From positions 310,001 to 374,000 of the forward strand of contig JAJGBQ010000004.1 of NCBI GenBank assembly GCA_022457065.1: DNA of 64,000 nucleotides, in the 5' to 3' direction. This document shows positions 1 through 12,000 of this stretch, one piece after another; position 1 is the stretch's first letter, and the number at the start of each line of letters is the position of its first letter. This DNA is from Curvularia sp. ZM96 (lineage: Eukaryota > Ascomycota > Dothideomycetes > Pleosporales > Pleosporaceae). The notes under the pieces were generated by a model that searched no databases, was not told the origin of the DNA, and saw only the letters and a list, made by a program, of their open reading frames with translations. The position numbers and the translations under genes are program-made.

Positions 1-417
1 CCCTTCAACCGCTTTCAGTTTATAACCATATCGTATATCCACTCCCTTGCCCAAACAGTCTCTCAGAACACTCCTGTTGGCCCGGAACAGAGAGACTCTG
101 TTGCCTTTCTGAGACTGTTCAGGATTGAAAAGAGTTTCGCCAGTCCCGTTGTTGCGGAACGTCAAGTCTACCCAGCCAGTACCTCCGAGCTCTCTATCAA
201 CAGCCACGCCCTTTTGTAAATCACTGACCAAAACACCTCCGATTCCATCGAGTAGGGGTTCGAAAGCCCAATTGCGGACAGTAATGGCGTAGCCCTGGCT
301 CTTCTCCGGAGTAGACTGCTCGAAAACGACGCACGGCATTCCACGTTGCTTAAGAAGACGCGCAGCAGAGAGGCCAGATATGCCGGCTCCGACAATAAGG
401 ATCGGTTTCTCACTCAT
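1..417 (-). CDS. FAD-dependent monooxygenase, N-terminal part (runs off the window)
   Basis: The minus-strand frame is open for all 139 codons from the ATG at 415-417 to the window edge, so only the N-terminus is present. It begins MSEKPILIVGAGISGLSAAR, a GxGxxG dinucleotide-binding beta-alpha-beta fold followed by an acidic residue (VVFEQ), typical of class A flavin monooxygenases (FAD_binding_3). Such enzymes hydroxylate or epoxidise aromatic substrates using NAD(P)H and O2 and are common tailoring enzymes in fungal polyketide clusters. It is transcribed away from the glutathione transferase at 939, with 521 bp between the two starts that probably act as a shared promoter. The family is clear from the FAD motif. 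The substrate is unknown, and the C-terminal half, including the GD motif, lies outside the window. Confidence 0.85.
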   Translation of the reverse strand, partial: MSEKPILIVGAGISGLSAARLLKQRGMPCVVFEQSTPEKSQGYAITVRNWAFEPLLDGIGGVLVSDLQKGVAVDRELGGTGWVDLTFRNNGTGETLFNPEQSQKGNRVSLFRANRSVLRDCLGKGVDIRYGYKLKAVEG

Positions 418-938
418 GATGTGCTAATTTAAGCTTCAGGTATTCTTGTGGGATAATGGAGTCAATGCGACCTAAGATGAGATTGTTTGTGCAACGAAAG
501 ATTCAAGAAGAGCCACAGTAGTATCTGTCATAGCGACATTTCTCACGGACGACCGACCAGTCGTCTAACTCTTGCCCGAGCAGTATACAAGTACGTTGGA
601 GATTAACGTTGCGTAATTGCTTTGAACGGCGTACAGGAGAACGATCGGGCCGAGTTCAATGGCGCTCGGCATGACTACCATGAACGCCGAGCGCATTACC
701 ATCTCCGTCGCGTCGGGCATCATACCAGTCACTCATTCAATTTCAAGACATTTCAGAGCAGATCGGGTAGGATGGCATTGAAGCTTCGGCGAGCGTAAAT
801 TGCGGAGTTATGCCGTCATCGAAATGGAGAGAAGAGAGTGACTACGGGTGTGCATGTTGCACAATACTGTCATCCAGTAAATACTTTCGATCCAGGCCCA
901 GGAACTCTGAAAACAGCACAAACCATACTTGCTACAAT
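418..938. promoter_or_regulatory. Shared intergenic region between divergent monooxygenase and GST genes
   Basis: The 521 bp lie between two divergently transcribed starts, so they must hold both promoters. I see no ORF with a plausible product and no clear TATA box. The shared-regulation idea is an inference from layout only. Confidence 0.4.
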
Positions 939-1831
939 ATGGAGCCATACAAGACAATTGATCGAGCTAATCTGAAGACTATTAAAATTTACGGCCATGT
1001 TGCTGTAAGTACCTCATAGTCTACAACCTCATCTGAAATGAACGAAAGGTCTCACGCACGCAGGGACCGCAACCATGGAAGGTCGTTATTCTTCTGAAGG
1101 AGCTTGGAATGGATTACGACATTGAGTTCCTCACCGCAGACGAGATGAAGGTTCCGCCATACATCGACATCTGCCCAAACGGCAGAACTCCAGCAATATT
1201 CGACCCGAACACAGGCATCACGTTGTGGGAGGTAAGTAGAGACCAGCTGACAAGAAGATATAGGCATGACTGACCACTGATTCACACAGTCTGGAACCAT
1301 CATCGAATACATCGAAGACCTCTACGACCACGATGCGAAGCTCAAATACACCACCTTTCCCGAAAAGTACCACCAGAAGAACTGGAAAGACTACCAAATC
1401 GCAGGCCACGACCTTTTCCTCGGCCAAAAGGCATACTTCACAATGGTCAGCTCCTCCAGTCGTCCGGTCGTCGTAACCCCAAACTAATCGTGACTCAGTT
1501 TCACACCGAACAAGACCTCTCGTCTGTCCACGAGCACTACGGCAACATGACGCGCTGGGTCCTCGGAGTGATAGAGAGACAGTTGAGCAAGACGGGAAAG
1601 CCATACCTAGTGGGAGACAAGTGCACCTACGCCGACCTCATGTATATACCCTTCCACTTGGTCTTGGCCGACAAGTTGATGCGCAACATCAACGAGAACT
1701 TCGAGCAGGAGTGGAAAGAAAAGTTCCCTCGCTGCTACGAATGGAATGCGCGCTTGATGCAGCGCGATAGCGTCAAGGAGGCTTTGGTGGAGAAGTATCG
1801 TGCTATGGACAATGCGGGGTGGCCCCGGTAG
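939..1831 (+). CDS. Glutathione S-transferase, Ure2-like
   Basis: Four exons (939-1004, 1064-1231, 1290-1445, 1499-1831) join in frame to about 240 residues. All three introns have GT..CAG borders. The N-terminal thioredoxin-fold half shows KVVILLKELGMDY, then NGRTPAIFDPNTG and WESGTIIEYI, the cis-Pro and E-S glutathione-binding motifs of GSTs. The C-terminal helical half contains YLVGDKCTYADL, the usual N-capping box of the GST C-domain. The family conjugates glutathione to electrophiles or acts as a reductase. GSTs sit in several fungal NR-PKS clusters (for example mdpJ in the monodictyphenone cluster), so a tailoring or protective role for the neighbouring PKS is reasonable but inferred. 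The gene converges on the PKS, with 501 bp between the stop codons. Confidence 0.9.
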
Positions 1832-2332
1832 ACTCGACAGTTGAATGAATGCAGGTCCTTTCTGTTTTGATTTCCTGCTGCTAAGCAATGAATGACTACT
1901 GGTGACTTTGACAGCGATGCGTAGCCCTGGAGTGCAGGGAGAGAGGTCGAGAAGAAGGCTTTGTAGCTGTGTTCGTCGGTTGAAAACTTTCCTACCAGAA
2001 GCGAAAAAAGGCACCGCGAACCTGCTCAAAAGCGCGAAGAAAGACAGCTCCTAGCTGGATGCTCTTCACATGCAACATTGATGAATCGCCCGTGGTATCA
2101 CATGACTTTGGTAGGCGGAAAGTAACCACACATGTAGAGTCGCGCAAAAGACTAAGCAAACGGTAGAAGATGTGCAAAAGCATTATAATTCAGCAATGAG
2201 TTGGTTCAAGAGTGAGAGAATAGACTGCGTAAAAAAAACCCTTGAATACATAATACTCGCCAGAAACGTGCAAAAACTCCCAAACACCTTTGCATGAACG
2301 ATACCCGCATCTCTACTACAAAATTGATCTGT
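1832..2332. other. Convergent intergenic region (3' ends of GST and PKS)
   Basis: These 501 bp separate the stop codons of two convergent genes and should hold both 3' untranslated regions. No gene is seen. Small open frames here have no recognisable product. Confidence 0.5.
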
Positions 2333-5300
2333 TCATCGATTCTCTTCCAGCCACTCCTTGAACACACCAACAGTCTCACACTCAATGAATAACGAGCTCT
2401 TGATTTCCATCTTAAGAATGTTCTTGAACTTCTCCACTAAGACAAGCGACATGAGAGAGTCGACACCAATCTGCATAAATGTCGTGTCATCTTTCAATTC
2501 CGAGGCGTCGACACCCGTCTCTTTGAGGATCAGATCGATCGCGCCTGCGATGAGAGGGTTTTCCTCATTTTGTGGCCCCGCATTCTCTGCGGTTACGGAC
2601 ACAGGAGCCGGTGGGTTGTATGGAGCAGGTGAAGGCGTCGCAACAATGTGCACTTGTTGACTTGCCACAGGAGCCGGTTGAACAATTTTCGGGGTTGTCG
2701 TCTTGGCTACGGGCCCGGCGGCAGCTGGAGCGATCGTCTTCACCTTGCTGCTGGTGTTGCTAGCATGGGCTGTGCCATGGACCTCACTAGGCGAGAAGAA
2801 ACGGTCCATCAAGATCCGGTTGATCTGCCGGAACTTCATCTGACCCATCATACCGATGATGGTATCACCCTGGAGAATATACACGTCTCCGGTCCAGAAC
2901 TTCGGATCTTCTTCGCTCGGCACCATCTGCACGTAGCTGCGATAGCTCGCACCTGGCTGGGGTGGGCGAGCAAGACGGAATGTCTCCCATCCAGGAGTGA
3001 TGTAAAAGAAGTCATCCGTGTTCGAAGCATCAGAGCCATTCAGGATGAAGCCTCCTAGGTGGCAGAGACTGTCAATCCAATGTGGTGGAGTATGCCACAC
3101 ACCAAGCTCTTCAGGATGTAGAGTGACGTCTGCAAAAGCTTCGTAGTCTTTCAGAACAACCGAGCGCATGCCCCGGTAGTGGTCGGCATAAGTGACAACA
3201 TTCTTAAAAAGTGTGTATGCCATGTTCCGGTTGATCTTATTTGCGAGTCCTTCTGTAGCCAATTGGTCCAAAGCCTGGATGCGCTGTCCGACAAGATGCT
3301 CGAGGCGCTTCCAGGTTTTACTCCAGATAGCTGCGTCTTCAAACTGGACCTTGCAAGAGCCATAGTGTTCAGCGTCCCGAATGCCATCCTGGGACACGTT
3401 GTATAAGAAGATGGCCACACTCCTGGCATGTATGTCGAGGGTTGCCTCAAGTTGGATCAATTGCGGGCCATCCTTGCGGGACCTAGCGACCTGTGCGTGG
3501 AGGATCTCCATGTCGTGCACGTTCATATGAAAGTCCTTTTCCTTGGGGTAGCCGAGGCCATGCAGGTATCTACCCACTGTAAAGGCCATGTCGGCCCAGA
3601 TAGAGGATGATGCAACACCGTGATTGTTCATCCGATGGCCCTCCACAGCTTCGAGGAATGCGGGATCAAGCAGATCCGATAGAGTCACGAGGCTAATAGT
3701 TGACTCACCTACCGCCTCGGAAACAATGCCGTGGATTGTAGAGGTCTTTAACATGGATCCCATGCCACTGATGCCTGACAAAGCCTTGTTTTGCCTTGCC
3801 TTGTCAAGGTTCTCCTTGATGTGAGCTTTATCAAGAGTCCAAGTTCCGAGGTAGGGAATCCAATAGTTTTTATCGTTCCAGCGGTAGGTAGGCAAGTGCA
3901 ACACTTGGTGAGCGCGTTCGTATTCACGGAAGTATTCGTTCCAGACGAGCGACACTCCAGCGCGATGCAGGGCAACCAGTGATGAGACAAGCGTGGAGAA
4001 GTTATTCTCATCGCGCTTAACTGATGGAGCGACAATGGTCGGCTTCAGTATGTTGCGAACCATGCCTCCAGCAATCATGTGGGGACCAATGTCAATCCAG
4101 ACAGTATCCGCATCAGCAATACCGAGTTCTTGGGCAGCATCTAAGGCGCCCACAACGTCAACCTGCTCCCTGGTTGCGCGACGCAGATACTCATGGTTGA
4201 GCGTCTTACCGTCGAAAATACATTCGGCGAGGAGAGGGGAGATAACCGGGATCTGGGGAGCTTTGAAGGTGACGTTCTCCGCTAGTTGAGCAAATAACTC
4301 CAAGATTGGGTCCATTTGAGCAGAATGGAAAGCATATGGCACCTTGAGCGCTGTAGATTTCAAGCCTGCAGTCGCTAGAATACTAGCGAGGTCTTGAATC
4401 TGGGTTTTCGCCCCACTGATAACAAGGTCGCTTTCGCCGTTGATGCAAGCAAGCTCGTAGTCCTGTTCGCGGCCTGCCAGTAGCTCTTCCAGTCGATCGA
4501 TACTGCATCTAACGGCCAACATAGTGTGAGTGCCAACTTGGCAATGCTCAGCCATAAGCTTTGCCCGTGCAGTCGTGAGATAAAGAGCATCAAGCTCAGA
4601 AATTACACCAGCTACCGCTAGTGCTGCAAACTCTCCCAAGCTGTGTCCCATGACCATAGATGGCTTGGTTCCGAGTATAGCCCAGTAGTGAGCAAGAGCA
4701 AGCTCAACGAGAACTATAGCCAACTGTGATGCCACGGGGTCAACTGAATTACTGTCGCCAGCAGAGCCATCAATGATGGGTATGACTGAGTCAAAACCTA
4801 GATTGAATGACTGTGCCAAACGATCGAGGCGCTGGACATCTTCACGGAAGCTGGAACAGTGTGAGTAGAGCTGTGAACACATACCGACATAGAACGCTCC
4901 TTGACCCGTAAAAGTGAAAGCAACGGTCGGTGCCTTCAACGGTACTGTTGAGACCCATTGCTGTTGTTCCATCTTTTCAATCTCCACAGATAAGAATTTC
5001 TTCGCTTGAGAGATATCTTGGACAGATGTAGCTAGGCGGAATGGGTGATGAATACGACGTGCAGTGAGAGTGTAGGAGAGATCACCTAACTGAGCATCCT
5101 CGTGGTCGTTGATATACTGCAATAAGGCTTCAGTGTTCATCTTCAGCGAGTTCTTGCTCCGAGCGGAAATAGTCAACGGGAAACTAGGACGAGGATCCGT
5201 GATGACGGGTGATGATACAGGGCCGTCACTCAACAGAACTGTCGTGTTTCCTCCGTGCGCGCCAAAGCTGTTCACGATAGCAAGGCGTGATCCAGTCTTC

Positions 5301-7934
5301 GGTCTAGGCCACTCGGTGTATTCCCAGTTTAGACCAATGTTACGCTCCTCCAAGTCCGGTGGAAGTGTAGGGTTTAGCTTCTTGACGCCAATCTGGGGTG
5401 GGATGGCGGACTTCTGGTACATAAGCAACACTTTGATAAACGAAGCGATACCAGCAGCCGCCTCTCCATGCCCAATGTTGGACTTGACAGCACCCAGTCT
5501 CAGTCGATCCTTCTTCTTACGTCGCGGAGCTACAGGAGCAAAGACGTCTGATACGGACTTGGCTTCTTCGCGATCTCCTGCTTGGGTGCCCGTTCCGTGA
5601 AGCTCGACGTAGCTCACGTCTAGCGGCGAGAACCCTGCCTGAGACATCACTCTCTGGTAATTCTGAGCCTGCGTTGGGGCATGTGGGTGGGTTATTGAGA
5701 TCGCATCAGCGGAATGATTCGTGTTGGCCGCCAGGATTGTCGCGAGAATTTTGTCGTTGTCGGCCAAGGCGTCATCGAGACGTTTAATGACTACGCTACC
5801 AACGCCATCAGCGCGACAGTAGCCATCAGCAGCCTCGTCCCAAACTTTGCATTGCCCCGTAAGAGACAAAAAATGACCCTTTCCGAGCTGACAGAAATTG
5901 TCTGGGTCGGTGATAACATTCAAGCCTCCAGCAATAGCAGTGTCTACATCTCCAGCCCACAAAGCTGAGCATGCTGCATTTACAGCGGCAAGGCCACTGG
6001 AACCTGAGCAATTTAGTTAGCACAGAAACAGCTAATGCTCAAGAGAGACCAACAGGCAGTGTCCATGTTGAAGCTAGGTCCACTAAACTTAAAGAAGTAG
6101 TTGATCCGTCCGTTCGCGAAGCCTCGCTCGCCACTAGGGACAGCGTACGTCCCAATGTTTTGGCTGGCATTGAGTTCACGCCAGTCATCGCTCGCTTGGC
6201 CATAGTAAGTTCCGACCCTGGGGAGGAAGTGGAGCGTGTCCGGTTAGGGGAGTATCCAGACATCTCAAGGGCTTCGTAGGCAGTGACGAGGGCAAGTCGA
6301 TGCATGGGATCCATCTGTTCTGCCTGTAAAGAGCGTCAGCTACGAGTTACCTGATGTGTTATTTGATCATCCTACCTCCTTGGGCGAGATGTTGAAGAAT
6401 CCAGCATCAAACAAGCCCGGACTATCAATATGGTTCATGTACGGTGTCTGTGTGGTATTCTCGATTTGACCAGTCGGATCAAAGTGGGTGCTCAAGTCGA
6501 ATCGATCAGGAGGAATCATCGTGTGTACATCGCGCTTATCAACCATGAGCTTCCAAAAGAGCTCTAGATCGTTGGCTCCACCGGGAAGGCGACACGACAT
6601 GCCGACAACTGCCAGCTTGGATCTTTTGGGAGACATCGGGGTCTCAGCTTCACTCTCGTCACGTTTCGTCCACTCGATGAGATCTCGATGAGTGAAAGTG
6701 ATGCGACCGTCGCATTTATTTTCCACATTCTTCATCATCGTCCTCAGGATCACAGAATTCCTGAACGCGAAAAGATCCTGCTGCTGTTGATTTGCCGATG
6801 GTAGATCGAGAGCTTCCACGATGCCATCAACGACATTATCGATGTGAATCTTGTTCATGAGGAGCTCCGTAAGGACCTGGTCTATCAAGCTGCGGAAGTC
6901 CTTCGCCGGATACGGGCGGCCAGTGCTAGAAGACAAGAGAGGCAAGGATGTCTTCCGCCCAGCTATCCGTGTATGATCATCATCTAATACATCTTCGATA
7001 ATGGTTTGAACATCCATAGAGGAGTAGATGTGAGGAGCATGACAGAGGCCGTGATGTACAGGTAGTGCTAGGAAGTTGGAGTATCGGAGCACATCGGAGC
7101 TTTTCAGACATTGCCTCAGACGAGAAGGCGGACCGCTAACAGAGACAGAGGTCTTGTCAGATGCACTGATGAAGATGTGTGAAAGAGTCGGGTTGGCCTT
7201 GACGATGTTAGTCGGGCCACATTGATATGAGAATTGGGGTGAGACTAACCGTATCACGATTGTATCGGTCCAACTCGGCCTGCACGACCTCTGCATTCAA
7301 ACCAGGGATGACGAAGGCCCAAGGGTTACCGTCCCCATCTGGAGCCTCCAGCTGTTCGGAGATGTTGTACACATGGATGCCGAGCCGGAAGGAAGCGCGT
7401 ACGATGTGAGCACCAGCAATAGCGAGATCCGCAACATTGAGGGACACGGAAGCAGCAGCGGCTGAAAGTAGGCCAACTCCTAGACCAAACAGCGTTGTAT
7501 TTTGGTCGAACTGATACGGTACCTGTTCGACTTCATGGTGACTTTTGAGAAGTTAGTAGTTGGTTAGCCTAAATTACACAAATGAGTTTGACTTGCCCGA
7601 GGATCATGCCGATCTGGAGGATATTAAGGAAAACGCCCTCCATAGCACCACCTAAAGGCCCTTTGCGAAAAGCATCATCGTTGACTAAGCTCAAAATATT
7701 AACAAAGTCGGGGACTTTCTCTTGCCATTGTTTCGGCAATTTCGCAATCTCTTGTTTGATCACTTGGTTGCACAACCTAATAAAGTAGGCAAGCTGAGGA
7801 CACCTCAATTGAGCAGTGCGGCGGTAAAGAACACGGTACAATTGATTGATATCGTCGCTGGGCAGATCATTGTTGAAAAAGAGGAGAGAAGGCTTTGCAT
7901 CCTCGATGCTGTCCCAGGAAGTTGAAGAAGGCAT
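2333..7934 (-). CDS. Non-reducing polyketide synthase SAT-KS-MAT-PT-ACP; frame broken once in KS
   Basis: Five exons (7597-7934, 7250-7541, 6376-7197, 6054-6323, 2333-6003) give about 1,797 residues if one base missing near 6219-6226 is allowed for. Order: SAT (1-~350), KS (~400-830; active Cys ~575 in DTACSSG, HGTGT ~709, NIGHGE ~751), MAT (GHSLGEF, Ser ~1028), PT (His in EGHRMNNHG ~1363, Asp in WIDSLCHLGG), one ACP (GVDSLMS, Ser ~1757), then the end. There is no thioesterase, methyltransferase or reductase domain. Length and layout match NR-PKSs that use a separate beta-lactamase-type thioesterase (anthraquinone-type synthases), but no such gene is in view. The SAT nucleophile site reads G-L-G-V-G at ~132-136, where active SATs have GxCxG. 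Intron 1 uses a GC donor. The start MPSSTSWD was chosen because SAT homology begins directly after it. Whether a functional protein is made is uncertain because of the KS frame break. Confidence 0.85.
6219..6226 (-). other. Apparent 1-nt deletion (frameshift) in the PKS KS domain
   Basis: On the minus strand the conserved KS stretch (GYSPNRT, then VGTYYGQASDDWRE) is encoded in two frames that switch at a short C run. Adding one base restores both the frame and the usual spacing of the family, and makes all exon phases of the gene consistent. The alternative is a 44-nt in-frame intron (6217-6260, GT..CAG, with an internal CTAAC). It would also restore the frame but would delete about 15 conserved KS residues. 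Confidence 0.75.
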
Positions 7935-9077
7935 CGTTGTGTTGAATGGATGACTGAATGTACTAGAAAAGTCTATTAGAGAAGGCGAGAGTGCTCGAGT
8001 GATATACAATCTCTACACAAGAGCCACACAGCCAAGATCCAATTCGAAACGCGTCCCAATGCATGTTGCTGAGAAGAGCCCAGAGACACAATCCCGAAAA
8101 TGCCCCCTTCTGTGCGATTGTATGTCTCGCGCCGTTCGCTGATTGCATTCCGACTCGTTCCGTGGAGAGAGCGCTCACGTCGGAGTTGCTTCGCCGATGC
8201 TAGATACATGCCCGCGGGCATTCCCGCTAGTACTAGCGTGTCCCTGCCGCCGGCCACCAGAAACACAATGCCGCCGAAGACGGTGAATCGTTGAGACAGC
8301 TTCAGAATATATGAGAGCCTATATCCTCTCGCAGTGAGCTCAACAACAGATCCATTCTCGCCGTTGTTGATATCGTTGTCGCTGCTGCACTCGGCTGCGT
8401 CTTGTTCCTTCTCCTTTTACTTCTTCTTATCGTTGTGAAGGTCATCTTCGTCACTGCCGACAGCTCATCGTCCCATGGCCTGGTAGTAGTGATACCATCG
8501 ATTGTGATCCATGTCCATCTTTGGCTTGTAATTTCGCGCGGGTCTTCTTGCTCGCGTGGCCTTTGGTAAATGCATTGATGGCGGACGTGATCGTAACTAC
8601 GTAGATATATGGTAGCAGAGCCGCACCGCAGGCACCTGGTAGCAATGTCCGTAGAAGATATTACGTTCGGTTCAGCCTGCGCATTGTCACATTGTTGGAG
8701 ATGAACGCATCCTTGCGTGTGTGATGGATTTGTGATGCAGGCCGCCACCGTGACCTTTCATGCTATTGCCAAGGCCCTAGACGCGTCGTCCCTGCCACAA
8801 CATCTCGAGGTCATCATTACTGGAATTGTCGCCTCACATTCAATAGATCAACTCAAGTATCCCACCACTTCAACATGTAACTCATCCCCACAGCAGGTAT
8901 AACAACTATACGCAGGCTAGCAAATGGATACTCCTTACTACAATGTTGGGTAGAGGTAGGAAGGAGAGGACATCGCACCTCCATAACAATTGATACAGTT
9001 GAATCATCTCACATTGTTGCCGGTGAGAATTTGGACCTTATACATAATGACGGCGTCAAACCTGGAGTATTTCTCGG
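7935..9077. other. Intergenic region between PKS and NRPS-like pseudogene
   Basis: About 1.1 kb between the PKS start and the first recognisable adenylation-domain codons. It probably holds the PKS promoter and the vanished 5' end of the NRPS-like gene. I looked for the early adenylation motifs here in all frames and did not find them. Confidence 0.4.
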
Positions 9078-12000
9078 TTGAATGGGGTGCAGTTTGCAAC
9101 CTTCGATCCCAGCCATCCCACAGAGCGGCTACATACGTGTCTGACAGCAATTAACCCAAGAGCTCTCTTGGTCGAGGAAAAGTTTCGGGACAGGTTTTCG
9201 AATACTAATATGAATGTCGTATCGAATGTGCCCGAGATATGCAGCGTCCGTGACAGGAACGCGCATACAGCATCAGGCCTGCCAACTGGCGTTCCGAGTG
9301 ATCTTTCCTACGTTTGCTTCACTTCTGGCTCTACAGGAGAGCCCAAGGTTATCCAACATACGCAAGGCAGTACTGTCGCAACCGTTATCGATGATGAGGG
9401 GTATTCAGCTGGTGCTTGCATCCTCAATGCCGCCTCTCCTGCCTTCGCAGCAAGCATCGTCTTGACTTTGAAAACGATATGCAATGGACCATTACTAGTT
9501 CTACCACCAGAAAGGGAGCGCATGGGCGGGCTGGCCAACTTCATCACCAAAAAAGGAATCACAAACCTGTTTCTTACACCTACTCAACTCAACTTGCTGA
9601 GACCAGAAGATGTAGGATGTTTGAAGTTCTTATTCGTAGGCGGAGAACCTCTAACCCAAAAACTCATCGACATTTGGGCGCCACATTTGACACTTGCCGA
9701 AGGGTACGGAATGTCTGAGGGAGTAGGCATGCGCAACACGATCGACAAGAGCGGAAAGAAATCCAGATCTCTCCAAACTATTAAGGGTCGTGCATGGATT
9801 GTTGATCCAGATGATACAGATACTCTGATGCCCACCGGGGCGACGGGAGAGCTGTTGTTTGAAGGACCCTCGCTCTTCAAAGGCTATCGAAACGACCCAG
9901 ACGCTAATGCCAAATCAATCATTGAAGGGCCGCCAAGCTGGGCGAAGAAGAGAGGTGAGGAGAGACCCCAGATGCTATTTCGAACCGGAGATCTGGCAAA
10001 GTACATTGAGAACGGAGTTGTGCAGATTGTGGGTAGGAAGGATAACCGCGTCAATTGCATGGCCAGCGTTTTGAGCTTGGAGAGGTGGAAAAGTCAATGG
10101 TGGGCTTTCTCCCTACTGGAGTAACCGTTGCGGCAGAAATCATCGAACTAGTGAACGGTTATGGACTGATGCTCGTGGCTCACATCCACGGCCTGTCAAC
10201 GAATTTCAGCCAAGAGGTAAGACAGCTGAGAGAGAAGATGGCAGCTACGCTTCCAGAATACATGATCCCACGTGGATTTGTGGAGCTAAAGGATCGGCCA
10301 TTGAACCCGTCTGGAAAACCCGATCGAATGCTGTTGCGCAAGAGAGCTGCTGAGATGCCATCAATCGAACTGATTAAGCATACAAGCACTTCAGAAAAGA
10401 CTCCGCCGGCGACGATACAAGAAAGGACAATACAAAGTCTATGGGCCACCGTGTTAGGAATTCCGATCGACTACATTGGACTAGATGAAGATCTTTTCTA
10501 CCTTGGAGGAGACTCTCTACAAGCCATGAAGCTTATCACAGAAGCACGAAGAGAAAGTGTTTCACTCGACATTGGGGATGCCCTGAAGCACCGAACTCTA
10601 CGAGCTATGAGTGAAGTAGCTCGATTCGGGAGAGAAGCTGAATCGATCAAGGCAGAAAAAGAGCACCAGACATATAAGATAGGCGACATCACTTCGCATA
10701 TCCCAGAAGAAGATGTCGAAGATGTGGCTCTCGCAACGGACTGGCAGACTTGGTGTATCGGTCAGGGTCTGCTTAAAACTCATGGTTGGCACGACTATAT
10801 GATATTCAAGTTCTCCAAGGAATTCGACGCTGAAAGACTACGGCATGTCTGTCAGCAACTGGTGGAAAAACATAGCATCCTCCGTACGGTGTTTGTTGTC
10901 AAAGCAAAGCAGACCTTTCAGGTTGTCCTGAAGCCCAAGGCGTACCCATTTCACTTCATAAAAAAGCAATCAGGAGGTCAAAACATGGACAAGATTGTTG
11001 AAGAGACCATTCAGGGAATATGAGGCGCCATAGACAACTCGGCGAGCCTCTAGTAGCATTTACAATGGTCTAGAACTCCACTAATGCTACGAAACAACTC
11101 ATCTTTAGGGTCTCTCACGCTCAATATGATGGCGCCTGCATGGACAAGCTCTGGCGATCCCTTGAAGCGCTGTACTTGGACCAGCCATCGGAAGTCATCT
11201 CGTTCAAAAAGTTCTGTGAGGAGGGCTCATTGGCCAGCAAGCATTCCGAATCATACTGGAAAGATGTACTGGCCGATAGTTCGATGAGCGAAGTCCGGCA
11301 TCACACTCGCCCTAGTATCGACTACCCAATCAACAATGCCGCCAAATCATCAATGCCAATGATCGACTTAAAAGCAGCTGGTTTCACTCAAGCAACAGCA
11401 GTGCTTACATCTTGGTCCATTGTCCTTTTGAAGCTCACTGGTGAAACTTCAGTCGTGTTTGGATATCTCAGTTCCGGAAGAGACTGGCCTATGCCCGGTA
11501 TATCGGAGGTTATCGGAGGGTGCCTAAACGTTTTGCCCTTGCACACTGAGATCTCTTCACCTATGCAAACCTCCTCGCTCCTCAGCTCCGTGCAGAGTAA
11601 CTACCTTAAGTCACTCTAACACAGCCATCTTGGACATTATCACATCATCGAAAATTGCACAACATGGCCCCGATGGACGCGCTTCTCGACGATCGCAAAC
11701 CATGTCAGCCTTGGCTCCATTAAACCCCCATTTTCTGGTGTTGGCGAGTGTGCGTTCGAGTACTACGAGCCAGAGCACGACAAGGCTGATCTTTGGCTCA
11801 ATACATTTGTCAAGGGTAACGAGTTGGAAGTGGAGCTCAGGTACTCGACAAAGGCTTTCTCACTTGATTGGGTCAAAAAGGTGCTGGACTACTTCGTCGA
11901 CGTGTATCAGCAGCTACCCAACATGTTGGCGCATCAGTTGGAAGAGAAACTCCCATCTCTCAATTTGGCGTTGCCCCAAGACGACACTGTCACTTCTCAA

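Noticed and set aside
8302..8902. Frames between PKS and NRPS-like relic
   Set aside because: Searched for the missing adenylation N-terminus or a small cluster gene; none of the frames shows a family motif.
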